From NCBI RefSeq assembly GCF_040779325.2, contig NZ_JBFONT020000003.1, positions 186,001-250,000 of the forward strand: DNA of 64,000 bases, written 5' to 3'. Position 1 is the stretch's first letter; each line of letters begins with the position of its first letter. Source of the stretch: Aestuariibius violaceus. Lineage in GTDB: Bacteria; Pseudomonadota; Alphaproteobacteria; Rhodobacterales; Rhodobacteraceae. Shown here in pieces: positions 24,243 through 32,971 of the stretch. Made by a program: the position numbers and the translations under genes. Under the pieces are notes generated by a model. The model worked only from the letters and a program-made list of their open reading frames with translations. It did no database searches and was not told the origin of the DNA.

Positions 24243-26654
24243 ATGAGAGATACTCTCGCCCCGTCTTACCCAGTACTGCCTTTGCGGGATATCGTCGTCT
24301 TCCCGCATATGATCGTGCCGCTCTTCGTGGGGCGCGAAAAATCCGTCAAGGCGCTTGAAGAGGTCATGGCGGATGACAAGCAGATCCTGCTGGCCTCGCA
24401 AATCGACGCGTCGGACGACGACCCGGATGTGGATGGCATCTATGAGGCCGGCGTTCTGGCCAATGTGCTGCAACTGCTGAAGCTGCCCGATGGCACCGTG
24501 AAGGTGCTGGTCGAAGGCAAGGCGCGCGTGCGGATCACCGAATATGTCGAGAACGACGCGTTCTTTGAAGCGTCCTGCGAATATCTGGATGAGATCCCGG
24601 GTGACGAAGACGCGATCCGTGCGCTGATCCGGTCGGTCAGCGACGATTTCGAGCGTTATGCGAAGATCAAGAAGAACATCCCCGAAGAGGCCCTGGCCGC
24701 CGTCGGTGAGGCGACCGAGCCTGCGAAGCTGGCCGATCTGATCGCCGGGCATCTGGGCGTCGAGGTCTCGCAGAAGCAGGAGCTGCTCGAGACGCTGTCG
24801 GTGTCCGAGCGGCTGGAGCGGATCTATGGCCTGATGCAGGGCGAGATGTCCGTCATCCAGGTCGAGAAGAAGATCAAGACCCGCGTGAAGTCCCAAATGG
24901 AGCGGACGCAGCGCGAATATTACCTGAACGAACAGATGAAGGCGATCCAGAAGGAACTGGGCGACGGCGAGGACGGCTCGAACGAGGTCGCCGAACTGGA
25001 GCAGAAGATCGCCGAGACCAAGCTGTCGAAAGAGGCGCGCGAGAAGGCGGATGCGGAGCTGAAGAAGCTCAAGAACATGAGCCCGATGTCGGCCGAGGCG
25101 ACGGTGGTGCGCAACTACCTGGACTGGATGCTGTCGATCCCGTGGGGCGTGAAGTCGCGGGTGAAGAAGGATCTGGGGCGCGCCGAGAAGATCCTGGACG
25201 AGGATCATTACGGCCTTGAGAAGGTCAAGGAGCGGATCGTCGAGTATTTGGCCGTCCAGCAGCGGTCGAAGAAGCTGAAGGGGCCGATCATGTGCCTCGT
25301 CGGCCCGCCGGGCGTGGGCAAGACGTCGCTGGGCAAGTCGGTCGCCAAGGCCACGGGGCGCGAGTTCATCCGCATCTCGCTGGGTGGCGTGCGCGACGAG
25401 TCAGAGATCCGCGGCCACCGCCGGACCTATATCGGCTCGATGCCCGGCAAGATCATCCAAGCGCTGAAGAAGGCCAAGACCACGAACCCGCTGATCCTGC
25501 TCGATGAAATCGACAAGATGGGGCAGGATTTCCGCGGCGACCCGGCCTCGGCCATGCTGGAGGTTCTGGATCCCGAGCAGAACGGCACCTTTGTCGATCA
25601 CTATCTTGAGGTGGAATACGACCTCTCGAACGTGATGTTCCTGACCACGGCGAACTCCTACAACATGCCCGGGCCGCTTCTGGACCGGATGGAGATCATC
25701 CCGTTGGCCGGCTACACCGAGGACGAGAAGACTGAGATCGCCAAGCAGCACCTGCTGCCCAAGCAGCTGAAAAATCACGGGCTGAAGGAGAAGGAATTCT
25801 CGGTCACCGAGGACGCCCTGAAAGAGATGATCCGCACCTATACCCGCGAGGCGGGCGTGCGGAACCTCGAGCGGGAGCTCGCCAAGCTGGCGCGGAAGGC
25901 GGTCACCAAGATCATCAAGAAAGAGGTCGAAAGCGTTGAGATCACGCCGGAAAACCTGGACGATTATCTTGGCGTGAAGAAGTTCCGCTACGGGCTGGCC
26001 GAGAAGGAAGATCAGGTGGGCGTCGTCACGGGCCTGGCCTGGACGTCTGTCGGCGGCGAGCTTCTGTCGATCGAAGCGTTGCGTCTGCCGGGCAAGGGCC
26101 GGATGAAGACGACCGGCAAGCTGGGCGATGTGATGAAGGAGTCGATCGATGCGGCGGCCTCCTACACGCGGTCGATCGCGCCGAAGATCGGGGTGAAGCC
26201 GCCGAAGATGGAGAAGTGGGATATCCACGTCCACGTCCCCGAAGGGGCCACGCCGAAGGACGGGCCGTCGGCCGGTCTGGCAATGACGACGGCCATCGTG
26301 TCGGTCCTGGCGCAGATCCCCGTCCGCAAGGACATCGCCATGACGGGCGAAGTGACCTTGCGGGGCAATGCCCTGGCGATCGGCGGGCTGAAGGAGAAGC
26401 TTCTCGCGGCCCTGAGGGGCGGCATCAAGACGGTGCTGATTCCCGAGGAAAACGAGAAGGATCTGCGGGAAATCCCCGACAACGTGAAAGAGGGGCTGAC
26501 GATCATCCCGGTCAGCCACGTGTCGGAGGTTTTGAAACACGCATTGGTTGCTGAGCCCGAAGGCATCGAGTGGGATGAGGCGGCCGAGGAAGAAGCTGCG
26601 GCGGCTGCGGCGCGTGCTGCGGAGGGGACCGGGGGGACCGCTGCTCACCACTGA
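24243..26654 (+). CDS. lon: ATP-dependent protease La (Lon)
   Basis: Cytoplasmic AAA+ serine protease that degrades misfolded and regulatory proteins. It has 803 residues, near the usual length. The N-terminal LON domain spans about 8-200. The Walker A GPPGVGKTS is near residue 354 and Walker B LILLDEIDKM near 418. The protease domain has Ser676 in DGPSAGLAMTT and Lys719 in GGLKEKLLAALRGG, the catalytic dyad at the 43-residue spacing of E. coli Lon. The tail is Ala/Glu-rich and low-complexity. It has a heat-shock promoter upstream and a strong terminator downstream, so it is monocistronic. Confidence 0.99.
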   Translation: MRDTLAPSYPVLPLRDIVVFPHMIVPLFVGREKSVKALEEVMADDKQILLASQIDASDDDPDVDGIYEAGVLANVLQLLKLPDGTVKVLVEGKARVRITEYVENDAFFEASCEYLDEIPGDEDAIRALIRSVSDDFERYAKIKKNIPEEALAAVGEATEPAKLADLIAGHLGVEVSQKQELLETLSVSERLERIYGLMQGEMSVIQVEKKIKTRVKSQMERTQREYYLNEQMKAIQKELGDGEDGSNEVAELEQKIAETKLSKEAREKADAELKKLKNMSPMSAEATVVRNYLDWMLSIPWGVKSRVKKDLGRAEKILDEDHYGLEKVKERIVEYLAVQQRSKKLKGPIMCLVGPPGVGKTSLGKSVAKATGREFIRISLGGVRDESEIRGHRRTYIGSMPGKIIQALKKAKTTNPLILLDEIDKMGQDFRGDPASAMLEVLDPEQNGTFVDHYLEVEYDLSNVMFLTTANSYNMPGPLLDRMEIIPLAGYTEDEKTEIAKQHLLPKQLKNHGLKEKEFSVTEDALKEMIRTYTREAGVRNLERELAKLARKAVTKIIKKEVESVEITPENLDDYLGVKKFRYGLAEKEDQVGVVTGLAWTSVGGELLSIEALRLPGKGRMKTTGKLGDVMKESIDAAASYTRSIAPKIGVKPPKMEKWDIHVHVPEGATPKDGPSAGLAMTTAIVSVLAQIPVRKDIAMTGEVTLRGNALAIGGLKEKLLAALRGGIKTVLIPEENEKDLREIPDNVKEGLTIIPVSHVSEVLKHALVAEPEGIEWDEAAEEEAAAAAARAAEGTGGTAAHH

Positions 26655-26675
26655 AAACCATAGAAAAAATTGAAA

Positions 26676-26704
26676 GAGGGCGCCTTGATCGGGCGCCCTC
26701 TTTT
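26676..26704 (+). terminator. Rho-independent terminator of lon
   Basis: GAGGGCGCC (26676-26684) pairs with GGCGCCCTC (26692-26700), a perfect 9-bp stem with a 7-base loop, followed by TTTT. It lies 21 bases after the lon stop codon. Confidence 0.9.
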
Positions 26705-26796
26705 CATGTCGGCGGATTTCTGCCTAGAGTGTCATATGGATGCGGCACAACCTTCGCGAGATTTTATTTGAAGAGTAGTTTTTAAGGAGTTTCATG

Positions 26797-27495
26797 ATGG
26801 GCCTCGATATCTGTGTCGGTCTGCTGGCGGATCTGTCGGAAAGCGACCCTGACGGGCGGGACACTCTGCTGGCGGAATTTGCGGCCTTGAACCGGCTGCT
26901 GTCCCGGCACCGTCTGCCGGCCCACAGGGAGCCTGCGAATATCGATCCCGATGTGTGGGGGATGTATGGCTATTCCGGCCTGCATTACCTGCGGCGGCTG
27001 GCGGCGCATCTGGATGCGGACAAGGGCAAGCTGCCCGAGCCGGGGGGCGTGGACAGCCATGCGGACCCGATCCTCGAAGCCTATTTCCGGGATATCGAAG
27101 GCGCGACGGGCGGCGGGCTCAGATCGTTGTTTCAGAAGAGAAAAAAGGTGTTCGAGCGGACCTTCGACCACCTGATCGTCCAGGGCGACGCGGAAGGGGT
27201 CTATATCCCGCTGGATTTCCCGGACGTGCTGTTCGATGTCGACGGCGAGGGGGTCCGGGGCGGGATGGTCGGCAGCACGCCGCGCCTGCTGGCGGAATGC
27301 GAGCGGCTGGCGGGGGCCCTGTCCCTTCCCCTTGAGATGACCACGAAATCCGAGGCCTTGTGGGAGGCCAGCGAGAGCCAGGGCCACGGCAAGGAGACCT
27401 GGCAGCGCTACGGGATCGAGAGCTTCACCTGCGCGTCGCTGATCGAGGCCTGCCGGAAATCGATGGAGACCGGTGCGGCGATCGTGTTCGTCTGA
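26797..27495 (+). CDS. Hypothetical soluble protein downstream of lon
   Basis: A 232-residue protein beginning MGLDICVGLLADLSESDPDG. AAGGAG lies seven bases before this second of two adjacent ATGs. It appears cytosolic and alpha/beta, with a recognisable block DPDVWGMYGYSGLHYLRRLA near residues 49-68 and a charged centre. I do not recognise a family and see no catalytic signature or membrane segment. The lon terminator isolates it from lon, so it probably has its own promoter in the 92 bases between. Confidence 0.7.
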   Translation: MGLDICVGLLADLSESDPDGRDTLLAEFAALNRLLSRHRLPAHREPANIDPDVWGMYGYSGLHYLRRLAAHLDADKGKLPEPGGVDSHADPILEAYFRDIEGATGGGLRSLFQKRKKVFERTFDHLIVQGDAEGVYIPLDFPDVLFDVDGEGVRGGMVGSTPRLLAECERLAGALSLPLEMTTKSEALWEASESQGHGKETWQRYGIESFTCASLIEACRKSMETGAAIVFV

Positions 27496-27616
27496 GTGGC
27501 GGCGTGCCACAGGCGTTAAGCGAGGATTGATCGGCCGCGCGCTAGGCCGCGGTGGTCGAAACGGTCCGGTACGGCGAATCATGCGTTAACGCAGGTTTTT
27601 CCGGGAGATTTGGCGT

Positions 27617-27748
27617 GTCGGCTTTTGGTCGGCATCGCGTCGGACTTCCGTCGGACATCTGGACGCAACATCGGCCGGGTAACGGAGAGTTCTGCTGCGG
27701 TGCAGCGCAACAGGGCGGACAATGCCGCGGATGGGCGGGATTGTTTCC
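27617..27748. repeat. GTCGG-array element, copy G2
   Basis: Four 11-bp units GTCGGCTTTTG, GTCGGCATCGC, GTCGGACTTCC and GTCGGACATCT (27617-27660). They are followed by GGTAAC, the hairpin GCTGC-GGT-GCAGC, GCGCAACA and GATTGTTTCC (27739-27748). Measured from the GTCGGCATC unit, GATTGTTTCC is 111 bases away in both G1 and G2, and GCGCAACA 76 or 77. The conserved spacing argues for one functional element rather than scattered similarity. Confidence 0.7.
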
Positions 27749-27758
27749 GGGGTGGGGT

Positions 27759-27778
27759 GATGGGTGAAATCACCCATC
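27759..27778. repeat. GATGGGTG hairpin
   Basis: Perfect inverted repeat GATGGGTG-AAAT-CACCCATC between element G2 and the 3' end of the Rrf2 gene. It resembles the GGGTGGG/CCCACCC hairpin at 31331-31352. It could terminate transcripts from either side. Confidence 0.45.
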
Positions 27779-27820
27779 CTAAGCGCCGTTGCGGGAGGCC
27801 GATGCCGAGATCGGCTGGGT

Positions 27821-28255
27821 TCAGGAGGCGTCCTGCGGTGCAGCCCTGCCTATGGCGAGCGATGCGATCGTCATGTGCGCGAGTTCCGCGATCAGCGTCG
27901 CTTCGGCCCGGTCGAGCGCGATCTCGACCCCGCCGCGCAGGGCCTTTTCGATGGCGCAGGTGACGGGGTTGTCCTCACCCTCTGGCTCGGGGCGCAAGAA
28001 CCGCTCGCCCAGGGCGACATATACGTCGGCCAGCGTGATCTCCTCGGCTGGCCGGGCAAGGGACCATCCGCCGGCATGGCCCTTTTCCGAGCGCAGGATG
28101 CCGCCGTCCTTGAGCGGCCCCAGGACCCTGCGCACGAAGGCGGGATGGGTGTCGCTATGGCCGGCGATTTCGGCCGAGGTCAGCGGGCGCCCGGGATCTG
28201 CGGCCATGTGGCCGAGCGTGTGCAGGGCGAGGGAGAGGCGGGAATTGCGCTTCAT
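27821..28255 (-). CDS. Rrf2-family transcriptional regulator
   Basis: A 144-residue Rrf2 protein. It has an N-terminal winged HTH (MKRNSRLSLALHTLGHMAAD, then TSAEIAGHSDTHPAFVRRVL) and a C-terminal dimerisation helix. Fe-S-binding members such as IscR and RirA have three clustered cysteines; this one shows a single Cys (NPVTCAIE), so a cluster is unlikely. Redox or ligand sensing by another route is possible. It is divergent from an EamA exporter, with an inverted repeat in between, so it probably represses both. Confidence 0.9.
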   Translation of the reverse strand: MKRNSRLSLALHTLGHMAADPGRPLTSAEIAGHSDTHPAFVRRVLGPLKDGGILRSEKGHAGGWSLARPAEEITLADVYVALGERFLRPEPEGEDNPVTCAIEKALRGGVEIALDRAEATLIAELAHMTIASLAIGRAAPQDAS

Positions 28256-28274
28256 GAGATCATGTCCAGCATAT

Positions 28275-28323
28275 CATGCTACTTCTTCAGTTGCATTTAG
28301 ATTGTTACTTGAGTAGTAGCATG
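28275..28323. promoter_or_regulatory. Inverted repeat in the Rrf2-eamA promoter region
   Basis: CATGCTACT (28275-28283) and AGTAGCATG (28315-28323) are perfect 9-bp inverted copies separated by 31 bases of AT-rich sequence, an A+T content unlike the surroundings. They flank the likely promoters of both divergent genes. Binding by the Rrf2 protein is inferred. Confidence 0.5.
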
Positions 28324-28371
28324 TCATCCGCGCAGCGACCACCGCTTGCGCCCCGTTCTTCCGAGGCTCCG

Positions 28372-29349
28372 ATGACTGCCGATCCTGCCGATCCTGCCGA
28401 TCCTGCCAATTCGCCGACGCCCGTTTCCGCCGCCCCATCGCCGGGCGCGGCATTCGGCGTCATGGCTGCTCTTTTCGCCTTCAGCCTTGGACCGATCGGG
28501 GTGGTCGTGCAGAAATGGCTCGTCGCCTCGTTCAGCCCCTTTCTGATCGTTGCCATCCAGGCGACCGGAGGGGGCGTGGTGCTCTGGTTCGTCCGCTGGC
28601 TGGTATTCCCCAAGGCTGCGGTGCCGCGCAGATCCATCCTCAAGGGTCTGGCGCTGGGCGCGCTGCATCCCGGCGCCTTCATGGTGGTCTATACGGCCGC
28701 GAGCGGACGCCTCGACAGCGTCACGGCCGTTCTTCTGCTTGCGCTCGGACCGGCTTTCGTGGCCATCGGGGGACGGCTGATCCTGAAGGAAGCCTTGCGC
28801 CCGATCGTCCTTGTCGGCATCGCGGTGAGCATGGCGGGCTTGGTCCTGCTCGTCTCCGAGCGCGAGGCGACAGGTGCGAACACGGTCGCGGGGTTCGCGT
28901 TGGGCGGCGTTGGCCTGATCCTGACGAGCGCGGCCATGATCACGGGACGGGCCTTCAATACCGGGGCGGTTCTTCCCTGGTTCGTGCTCGCTCCGCTTCA
29001 GGTGACGGGCGGTGCAGCGGTCGCATGGGCCGGTGTCGTGGTGACCGGCGCCGAGGTGGATCCGGGGGCGGTCGCGTCGGAGGCGCCGGCCTTCCTCTAC
29101 CTGATCCTCGGGATGACGGCGGCCAGCTATCTTGCTTACAACTTCGCCCTGTCGCGTCTGACGACACCGACGCTCGGCCTTCTCGCGGCCGGGGCGCCGG
29201 GGGTCGGCGCGCTGGCTGCGTCGATCATCTTCGATACGCCGATCGGGTCGATGGCGGCGATCGGTATCGCGGTGATCCTGCTGGGCGCGGCGCTGCCGCC
29301 CCTGTGGGGGATCCGGGGTCGGTGGCGTCGTGGAGGCGTGAGGGTGTGA
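28372..29349 (+). CDS. EamA/DMT-family transporter
   Basis: Inner-membrane drug/metabolite transporter, 325 residues from the ATG at 28372, which has GAGG five bases upstream. Ten hydrophobic helices in two EamA halves (about 25-165 and 175-310) follow a Pro/Ala/Asp-rich N-terminus. The substrate cannot be told from sequence; relatives export amino acids, purines or toxic metabolites. Starts at 28276 or 28321 would add hydrophilic residues and run through the regulatory inverted repeat. The divergent Rrf2 gene is its likely regulator. Confidence 0.87.
   Translation: MTADPADPADPANSPTPVSAAPSPGAAFGVMAALFAFSLGPIGVVVQKWLVASFSPFLIVAIQATGGGVVLWFVRWLVFPKAAVPRRSILKGLALGALHPGAFMVVYTAASGRLDSVTAVLLLALGPAFVAIGGRLILKEALRPIVLVGIAVSMAGLVLLVSEREATGANTVAGFALGGVGLILTSAAMITGRAFNTGAVLPWFVLAPLQVTGGAAVAWAGVVVTGAEVDPGAVASEAPAFLYLILGMTAASYLAYNFALSRLTTPTLGLLAAGAPGVGALAASIIFDTPIGSMAAIGIAVILLGAALPPLWGIRGRWRRGGVRV
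28378..28404 (+). repeat. 9-bp tandem repeat in the eamA 5' end
   Basis: Three perfect copies of GCCGATCCT encode Ala-Asp-Pro three times at the N-terminus of the transporter. Copy-number changes would stay in frame, so this is a neutral length polymorphism rather than a switch. Confidence 0.8.
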
Positions 29350-29596
29350 GCTTTGCTTTGGCGGGATCGGTGATCTGACGAGCCTCGAGTTTGAAACGCA
29401 AGCCGGGCCAGCGGCGGCCCGTGGGATGGCGCTGCAACGGCTGAGCGGAGCGCTTTTATGGTGCCGTGTTCATCTTCCCTCTGACGTCAGCGTGAGATGG
29501 CAAAGCGCCAGCCCGTCGGGGCGGGCCGGCGCTGGCCCGTTGGGCCTTGATTCCGGGCCATCAGCGTATCGCAACCTATGTGGCGGTGCGCTCTGT
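29350..29596. other. Convergent gap between eamA and dnaB
   Basis: About 250 bases without a gene. An imperfect GC-rich inverted repeat around 29505-29545 (CCAGC...GCTGG with an inner CCG...CGG) may terminate dnaB, but there is no clear T-run. Confidence 0.35.
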
Positions 29597-31087
29597 CTAG
29601 AAGTTGCTGCCGCCCTGCTGCCAGGGCTTCACGAGGTTGCCGAAGCGGGTGAAGCGGCCTTCGAAGCTGAGATCGACGCTGCCGATGGGGCCGTGGCGCT
29701 GTTTGCCGATGATGACCTCGGCCTTGCCGTGGAGCTTCTCCATCTCTTCCTGCCAGAGGGCCATCTTCTCCATCTCATGATCGCCGGGTTTTTCGCGTTC
29801 CTTGTAGTATTCCTCGCGGAAGACGAACATCACGACATCGGCGTCCTGCTCGATCGAGCCGGATTCGCGGAGATCGGAGAGTTGCGGGCGCTTGTCGTCG
29901 CGGTTCTCGACCTGGCGGGAGAGCTGGGAGAGGGCGACGACGGGGATGTCGAGCTCCTTGGCGATGGCCTTGAGGCCTTGGGTGATCTCGGAGATCTCAT
30001 TGACGCGGTTGTCGCCCTTGCCGGTGCCGCGGCAGAGCTGGAGGTAGTCGACGAAGAGCGCGTCGAGCCCGTGTGTCCGCTTGAGCCGGCGGGCGCGGGC
30101 GGCGAGCTGGGCGATGGGGAGCGCCGGTGTGTCGTCGATGAAGAGCGGGCAGGCCTCGAGCTGTTTGGCAGCCTCGACGAAGCGGCGGAACTCGGCCTCG
30201 GTCATGTCGCCGCGGCGGATCTGTTCGGAGGGCACCTCGGAGGCCTCAGACAGGATCCTTGCGGCGAGCTGTTCGGCCGACATCTCGAGCGAGAAGAAGC
30301 CGACGACGCCGCCATCGACGGCGCCTTCGCCGCCGTCGGGCTTTGCGCCCTTGCGGTAGGCCTTGGCGATGTTGAAGGCGACGTTGGTGGCGAGCGAGGT
30401 CTTTCCCATCGACGGGCGGCCGGCGAGGATCAGAAGGTCGGATTTGTGCAGGCCGCCGAGCTTCTTGTCGAGATCGGTGAGGCCGGTGGAGACCCCGGCG
30501 AGGCCGCCTTCCCGCTGGTAGGCGGCGTTCGCGCCCTCGACCGCGTCGGTGACGGCGCGCAGGAAGGACTGGAAGCCGCTTTCGGTCTGGCCGGTCTCGG
30601 CCAGCTTGTAGAGCTCTTGTTCGGCCTCGACGATCTGCTCGGCCGGTTCGCTTTCCACATCGACCTTGGCGGCGCGGGTCGCGATGTTCTGGCCGAGCGC
30701 CATGAGCTCGCGCCTTATGGCGAGGTCGTAGATCATCTGGGCGTAGTCGCGGGCCGCGAAGGAGGCGACGGCGGCGCCGGCGAGGCGGACGAGGTAGGCG
30801 GGCCCGCCGAGTTCCTGCAGGCCGGGATCGTCCTCGAGGAAGGTCTTGAGCGTCGTGGGCGTGGCCAGCGCGTTGCGGGCGATCCGGGAGGCGGCGGTCT
30901 CGAAAATGCGCTGGTGGACCGGGTCGTAGAAATGCTTGGCCTGGATGATCGAGGAGATACGGTCGAAGATATCGTTCTTCGTGAGGATCGCGCCGAGAAG
31001 CTGCTGTTCGGCTTCGATGGAATGGGGCATCGGGTCTGGCCCCGCCTCCTCCGCCTGGCCCGCCGGAAGCGTCGCGATCTGGTTCAC
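29597..31087 (-). CDS. dnaB: Replicative DNA helicase DnaB
   Basis: Hexameric 5'-3' helicase of the replication fork, 496 residues. The N-terminal DnaB domain (PHSIEAEQQLLGAILTKNDI, about 22-125) binds primase. The C-terminal RecA-like domain has Walker A LAGRPSMGKTSLA near residue 223, Walker B LDALFVDYLQL near 335 and the VALSQLSRQVENR arginine-finger region near 388. The sequence is intact, with no intein. It is flanked by long intergenic regions on both sides and is probably monocistronic. Confidence 0.98.
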   Translation of the reverse strand: MNQIATLPAGQAEEAGPDPMPHSIEAEQQLLGAILTKNDIFDRISSIIQAKHFYDPVHQRIFETAASRIARNALATPTTLKTFLEDDPGLQELGGPAYLVRLAGAAVASFAARDYAQMIYDLAIRRELMALGQNIATRAAKVDVESEPAEQIVEAEQELYKLAETGQTESGFQSFLRAVTDAVEGANAAYQREGGLAGVSTGLTDLDKKLGGLHKSDLLILAGRPSMGKTSLATNVAFNIAKAYRKGAKPDGGEGAVDGGVVGFFSLEMSAEQLAARILSEASEVPSEQIRRGDMTEAEFRRFVEAAKQLEACPLFIDDTPALPIAQLAARARRLKRTHGLDALFVDYLQLCRGTGKGDNRVNEISEITQGLKAIAKELDIPVVALSQLSRQVENRDDKRPQLSDLRESGSIEQDADVVMFVFREEYYKEREKPGDHEMEKMALWQEEMEKLHGKAEVIIGKQRHGPIGSVDLSFEGRFTRFGNLVKPWQQGGSNF

Positions 31088-31330
31088 TGCTCTCTCCTCG
31101 TCTTTTTATGATCCGGGTGTCTTACGCACCGGCGGGGACCCTGTCGCTGTTGGTAAGTCACGGGACGACTCAGGGCTTTGGGCGCATGATAGCGGATTTC
31201 GAGCGGCGCAAGGGGGCAGATATTGTGTCGCGATGGGGCGGCCCGTCCAGCGTGGGGATAAGCGGGCGATTCTGGGGATTGTTGATCCCCTTAGTGTCCA
31301 CAAGGCGGTGCACAGGTTTCTTGGCGGGAC

Positions 31331-31352
31331 GGGTGGGGGGAAGCACCCACCC
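31331..31352. repeat. GGGTGGG/CCCACCC hairpin
   Basis: GGGTGGG (31331-31337) and CCCACCC (31346-31352), with an 8-base loop, lie at the end of the DUF3137 gene. On the minus strand the hairpin begins within the stop codon. The sequence AGGGTGGGTGCTT on that strand belongs to the same hairpin type as 27759-27778. Confidence 0.45.
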
Positions 31353-32299
31353 TACGCCTGTTTCTCGGGCGGGATGAGGATGGCGAGGGTGGCGAGCATC
31401 GACTGGAGGTCGTCGAGGGCCTGGCCGATCTGGGCGCGCAGCCGGTCCTTCGTGATGAAGAGGCCACCGAAGCTGTAGAGGTTACGCCCCGTGTTGATGG
31501 CAAGGTACGTACCGGTCGTTGACTGCAGGGCCGAGAAGACCCGCTGGCCGTCGGGAAGCGCCGCGTCGATGCGGAAGATGCGATCGAGGAAGGCCTGGCT
31601 GTTCTCGGTCAGGGCGCCGTCCTTGCGGGGGGCATAGACACTCAAGGTGGCCCCGTCGGGGCTGGTATGGTCCGAGATCGCCGCCTCGTTGAAGCCTGAG
31701 CGGATCATGCGGCGATGCAGCCATTTGGCGCCGCGCCCCTTGTGCTGGACGATCAGGGTGCGGCTGTTGGCCGCCAGGCCATCGAGCAGAAAGACGTAGC
31801 CGTCGAAATAGGTCGTCGTCTTGGTGCGGGTGTCGCCGTCGCTGTCGCGGTAGGTGCGCTTGTCGGCGATGTCGACTTCGACCTTGCAGAACGGAACCTC
31901 GCCGATCTGGCCGTGGAAGGCGTCCTCGCTTTTGGTGGTGTTCTGGACGGGCAGGAAGCCGGAATTCTTGAGCCGGTCGTGCTTTTCCAGGCCGGTCTCG
32001 TCATGATCGAGGCCCGACACCTTCACGATGGCAGGCATCAAGGCGCCGTAGGCCAGACCGCTGAGGTGAACGGATCCGGCGGCGATGGCGATGATCGTGA
32101 AGACGAGGAGGAAGATGCCTGCGAACGGACCGAATTCCGCAGATGCGGCGAGGACGAGGGCAAAGATCGTCGCGAAGATCGCAAGCGCGATGCCGACATA
32201 GAGATGGGTCTTGAGGCGGGCCTTCTGCAGCTCCGGCCAGGCGGCGTCGAGCACCGCGTCGAGGTCGGGCGCGGCATTGTCCGGCCGCGTGCCGCTCAT
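31352..32299 (-). CDS. DUF3137 membrane protein
   Basis: A 315-residue protein with two adjacent membrane helices (LYVGIALAIFATIFALVLAA and FAGIFLLVFTIIAIAAGSVH, about 30-75) and a long soluble C-terminal domain. The blocks FHGQIGEVPFCKVEVDIADK and TTYFDGYVFLLDG identify DUF3137, whose function is unknown. The ATG at 32299 overlaps the pyrE stop as ATGA, so it is translated with pyrE. Earlier in-frame starts lie inside pyrE and were rejected. Confidence 0.85.
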   Translation of the reverse strand: MSGTRPDNAAPDLDAVLDAAWPELQKARLKTHLYVGIALAIFATIFALVLAASAEFGPFAGIFLLVFTIIAIAAGSVHLSGLAYGALMPAIVKVSGLDHDETGLEKHDRLKNSGFLPVQNTTKSEDAFHGQIGEVPFCKVEVDIADKRTYRDSDGDTRTKTTTYFDGYVFLLDGLAANSRTLIVQHKGRGAKWLHRRMIRSGFNEAAISDHTSPDGATLSVYAPRKDGALTENSQAFLDRIFRIDAALPDGQRVFSALQSTTGTYLAINTGRNLYSFGGLFITKDRLRAQIGQALDDLQSMLATLAILIPPEKQA

Positions 32300-32970
32300 C
32301 CCCGGGCGGCCTGCCAATCGCGGGGGGCGTTCAGGAACGCCTCGACCTCGGTCAGGGTCGCGGTGTCGAAGCTGCCCTGGGCCTTGGCCTCTGCCAGCAC
32401 GTCCCACCAGGTGGCGAGGTGGATCATCGAGATCCCGTGGTCCGCCAGCGCGGGCAGGGCGTCGGGGAAGATGCCGTAGAAGAAGATGACCGCCGTCCAG
32501 TGGCAGGTGGCGCCGGTGTCGCGGATGGCGTCCACGAAGGAGAGCTTGGAGCCGCCGTCGGTCGCCAGATCCTCGACCAGCAGGACGCGCTGGCCTTCGG
32601 TCATCGCGCCTTCGATGCGGGCATTGCGGCCGTAGCCCTTGGGCTTCTTGCGCACGTAAGTCATCGGCAGCGCCAGCCGCTCGGCCACCAGCGCGGCGAA
32701 GGGGATGCCCGCGGTTTCGCCGCCCGCGATGTTGTCGAAGGCTTCGAACCCGGCCTCGCGCAGGGTCTGCACGGCCAGGAAATCCATCAGGGTGGCGCGG
32801 ATGCGCGGGTAGGAGATCAGCTTGCGGCAGTCGATATAGGTCGGCGCCTTGAGGCCGGAGGCGAGCGTATAGGGCTCGGCGGCGTTGAAATGGACCGCGC
32901 CGATCTCCAGCAGGGCGCGGGCGGTCAGGCGGGCGATCTCGTCTTTCGGGGGGTAGGTGCTGGGAATCAT
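32296..32970 (-). CDS. pyrE: Orotate phosphoribosyltransferase
   Basis: Converts orotate and PRPP to orotidine 5'-phosphate. It has 224 residues from MIPSTYPPKDEIARLTARAL. The PRPP loop is VLLVEDLATDGGSKLSFVDA, the catalytic-loop motif TYVRKKPKGYGRNARIEG carries the conserved lysines, and FNAAEPYTLASGLKAPTYID binds orotate. It follows pyrC in the same operon with repeat R5 between them and is coupled to the DUF3137 gene. Confidence 0.97.
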   Translation of the reverse strand: MIPSTYPPKDEIARLTARALLEIGAVHFNAAEPYTLASGLKAPTYIDCRKLISYPRIRATLMDFLAVQTLREAGFEAFDNIAGGETAGIPFAALVAERLALPMTYVRKKPKGYGRNARIEGAMTEGQRVLLVEDLATDGGSKLSFVDAIRDTGATCHWTAVIFFYGIFPDALPALADHGISMIHLATWWDVLAEAKAQGSFDTATLTEVEAFLNAPRDWQAARG

Positions 32971-32971
32971 G

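Larger units (their letters stand above)
27496..27820. other. Convergent intergenic region holding element G2
   Basis: These 325 bases lie between two convergent genes, so no protein promoter is expected here. They contain the G2 element (27617-27748) and a hairpin (27759-27778). An intergenic element of this size at two 3' ends is unusual. Confidence 0.5.

Noticed and set aside
29426..31111. 561-codon plus-strand frame opposite dnaB
   Set aside because: Antisense shadow; the DnaB reading on the minus strand has all helicase motifs.
31260..31320. DnaA boxes or an origin near dnaB
   Set aside because: TGTCCACA and GTGCACAGG-like words only loosely match TTATNCACA, and there is no cluster or AT-rich unwinding region.
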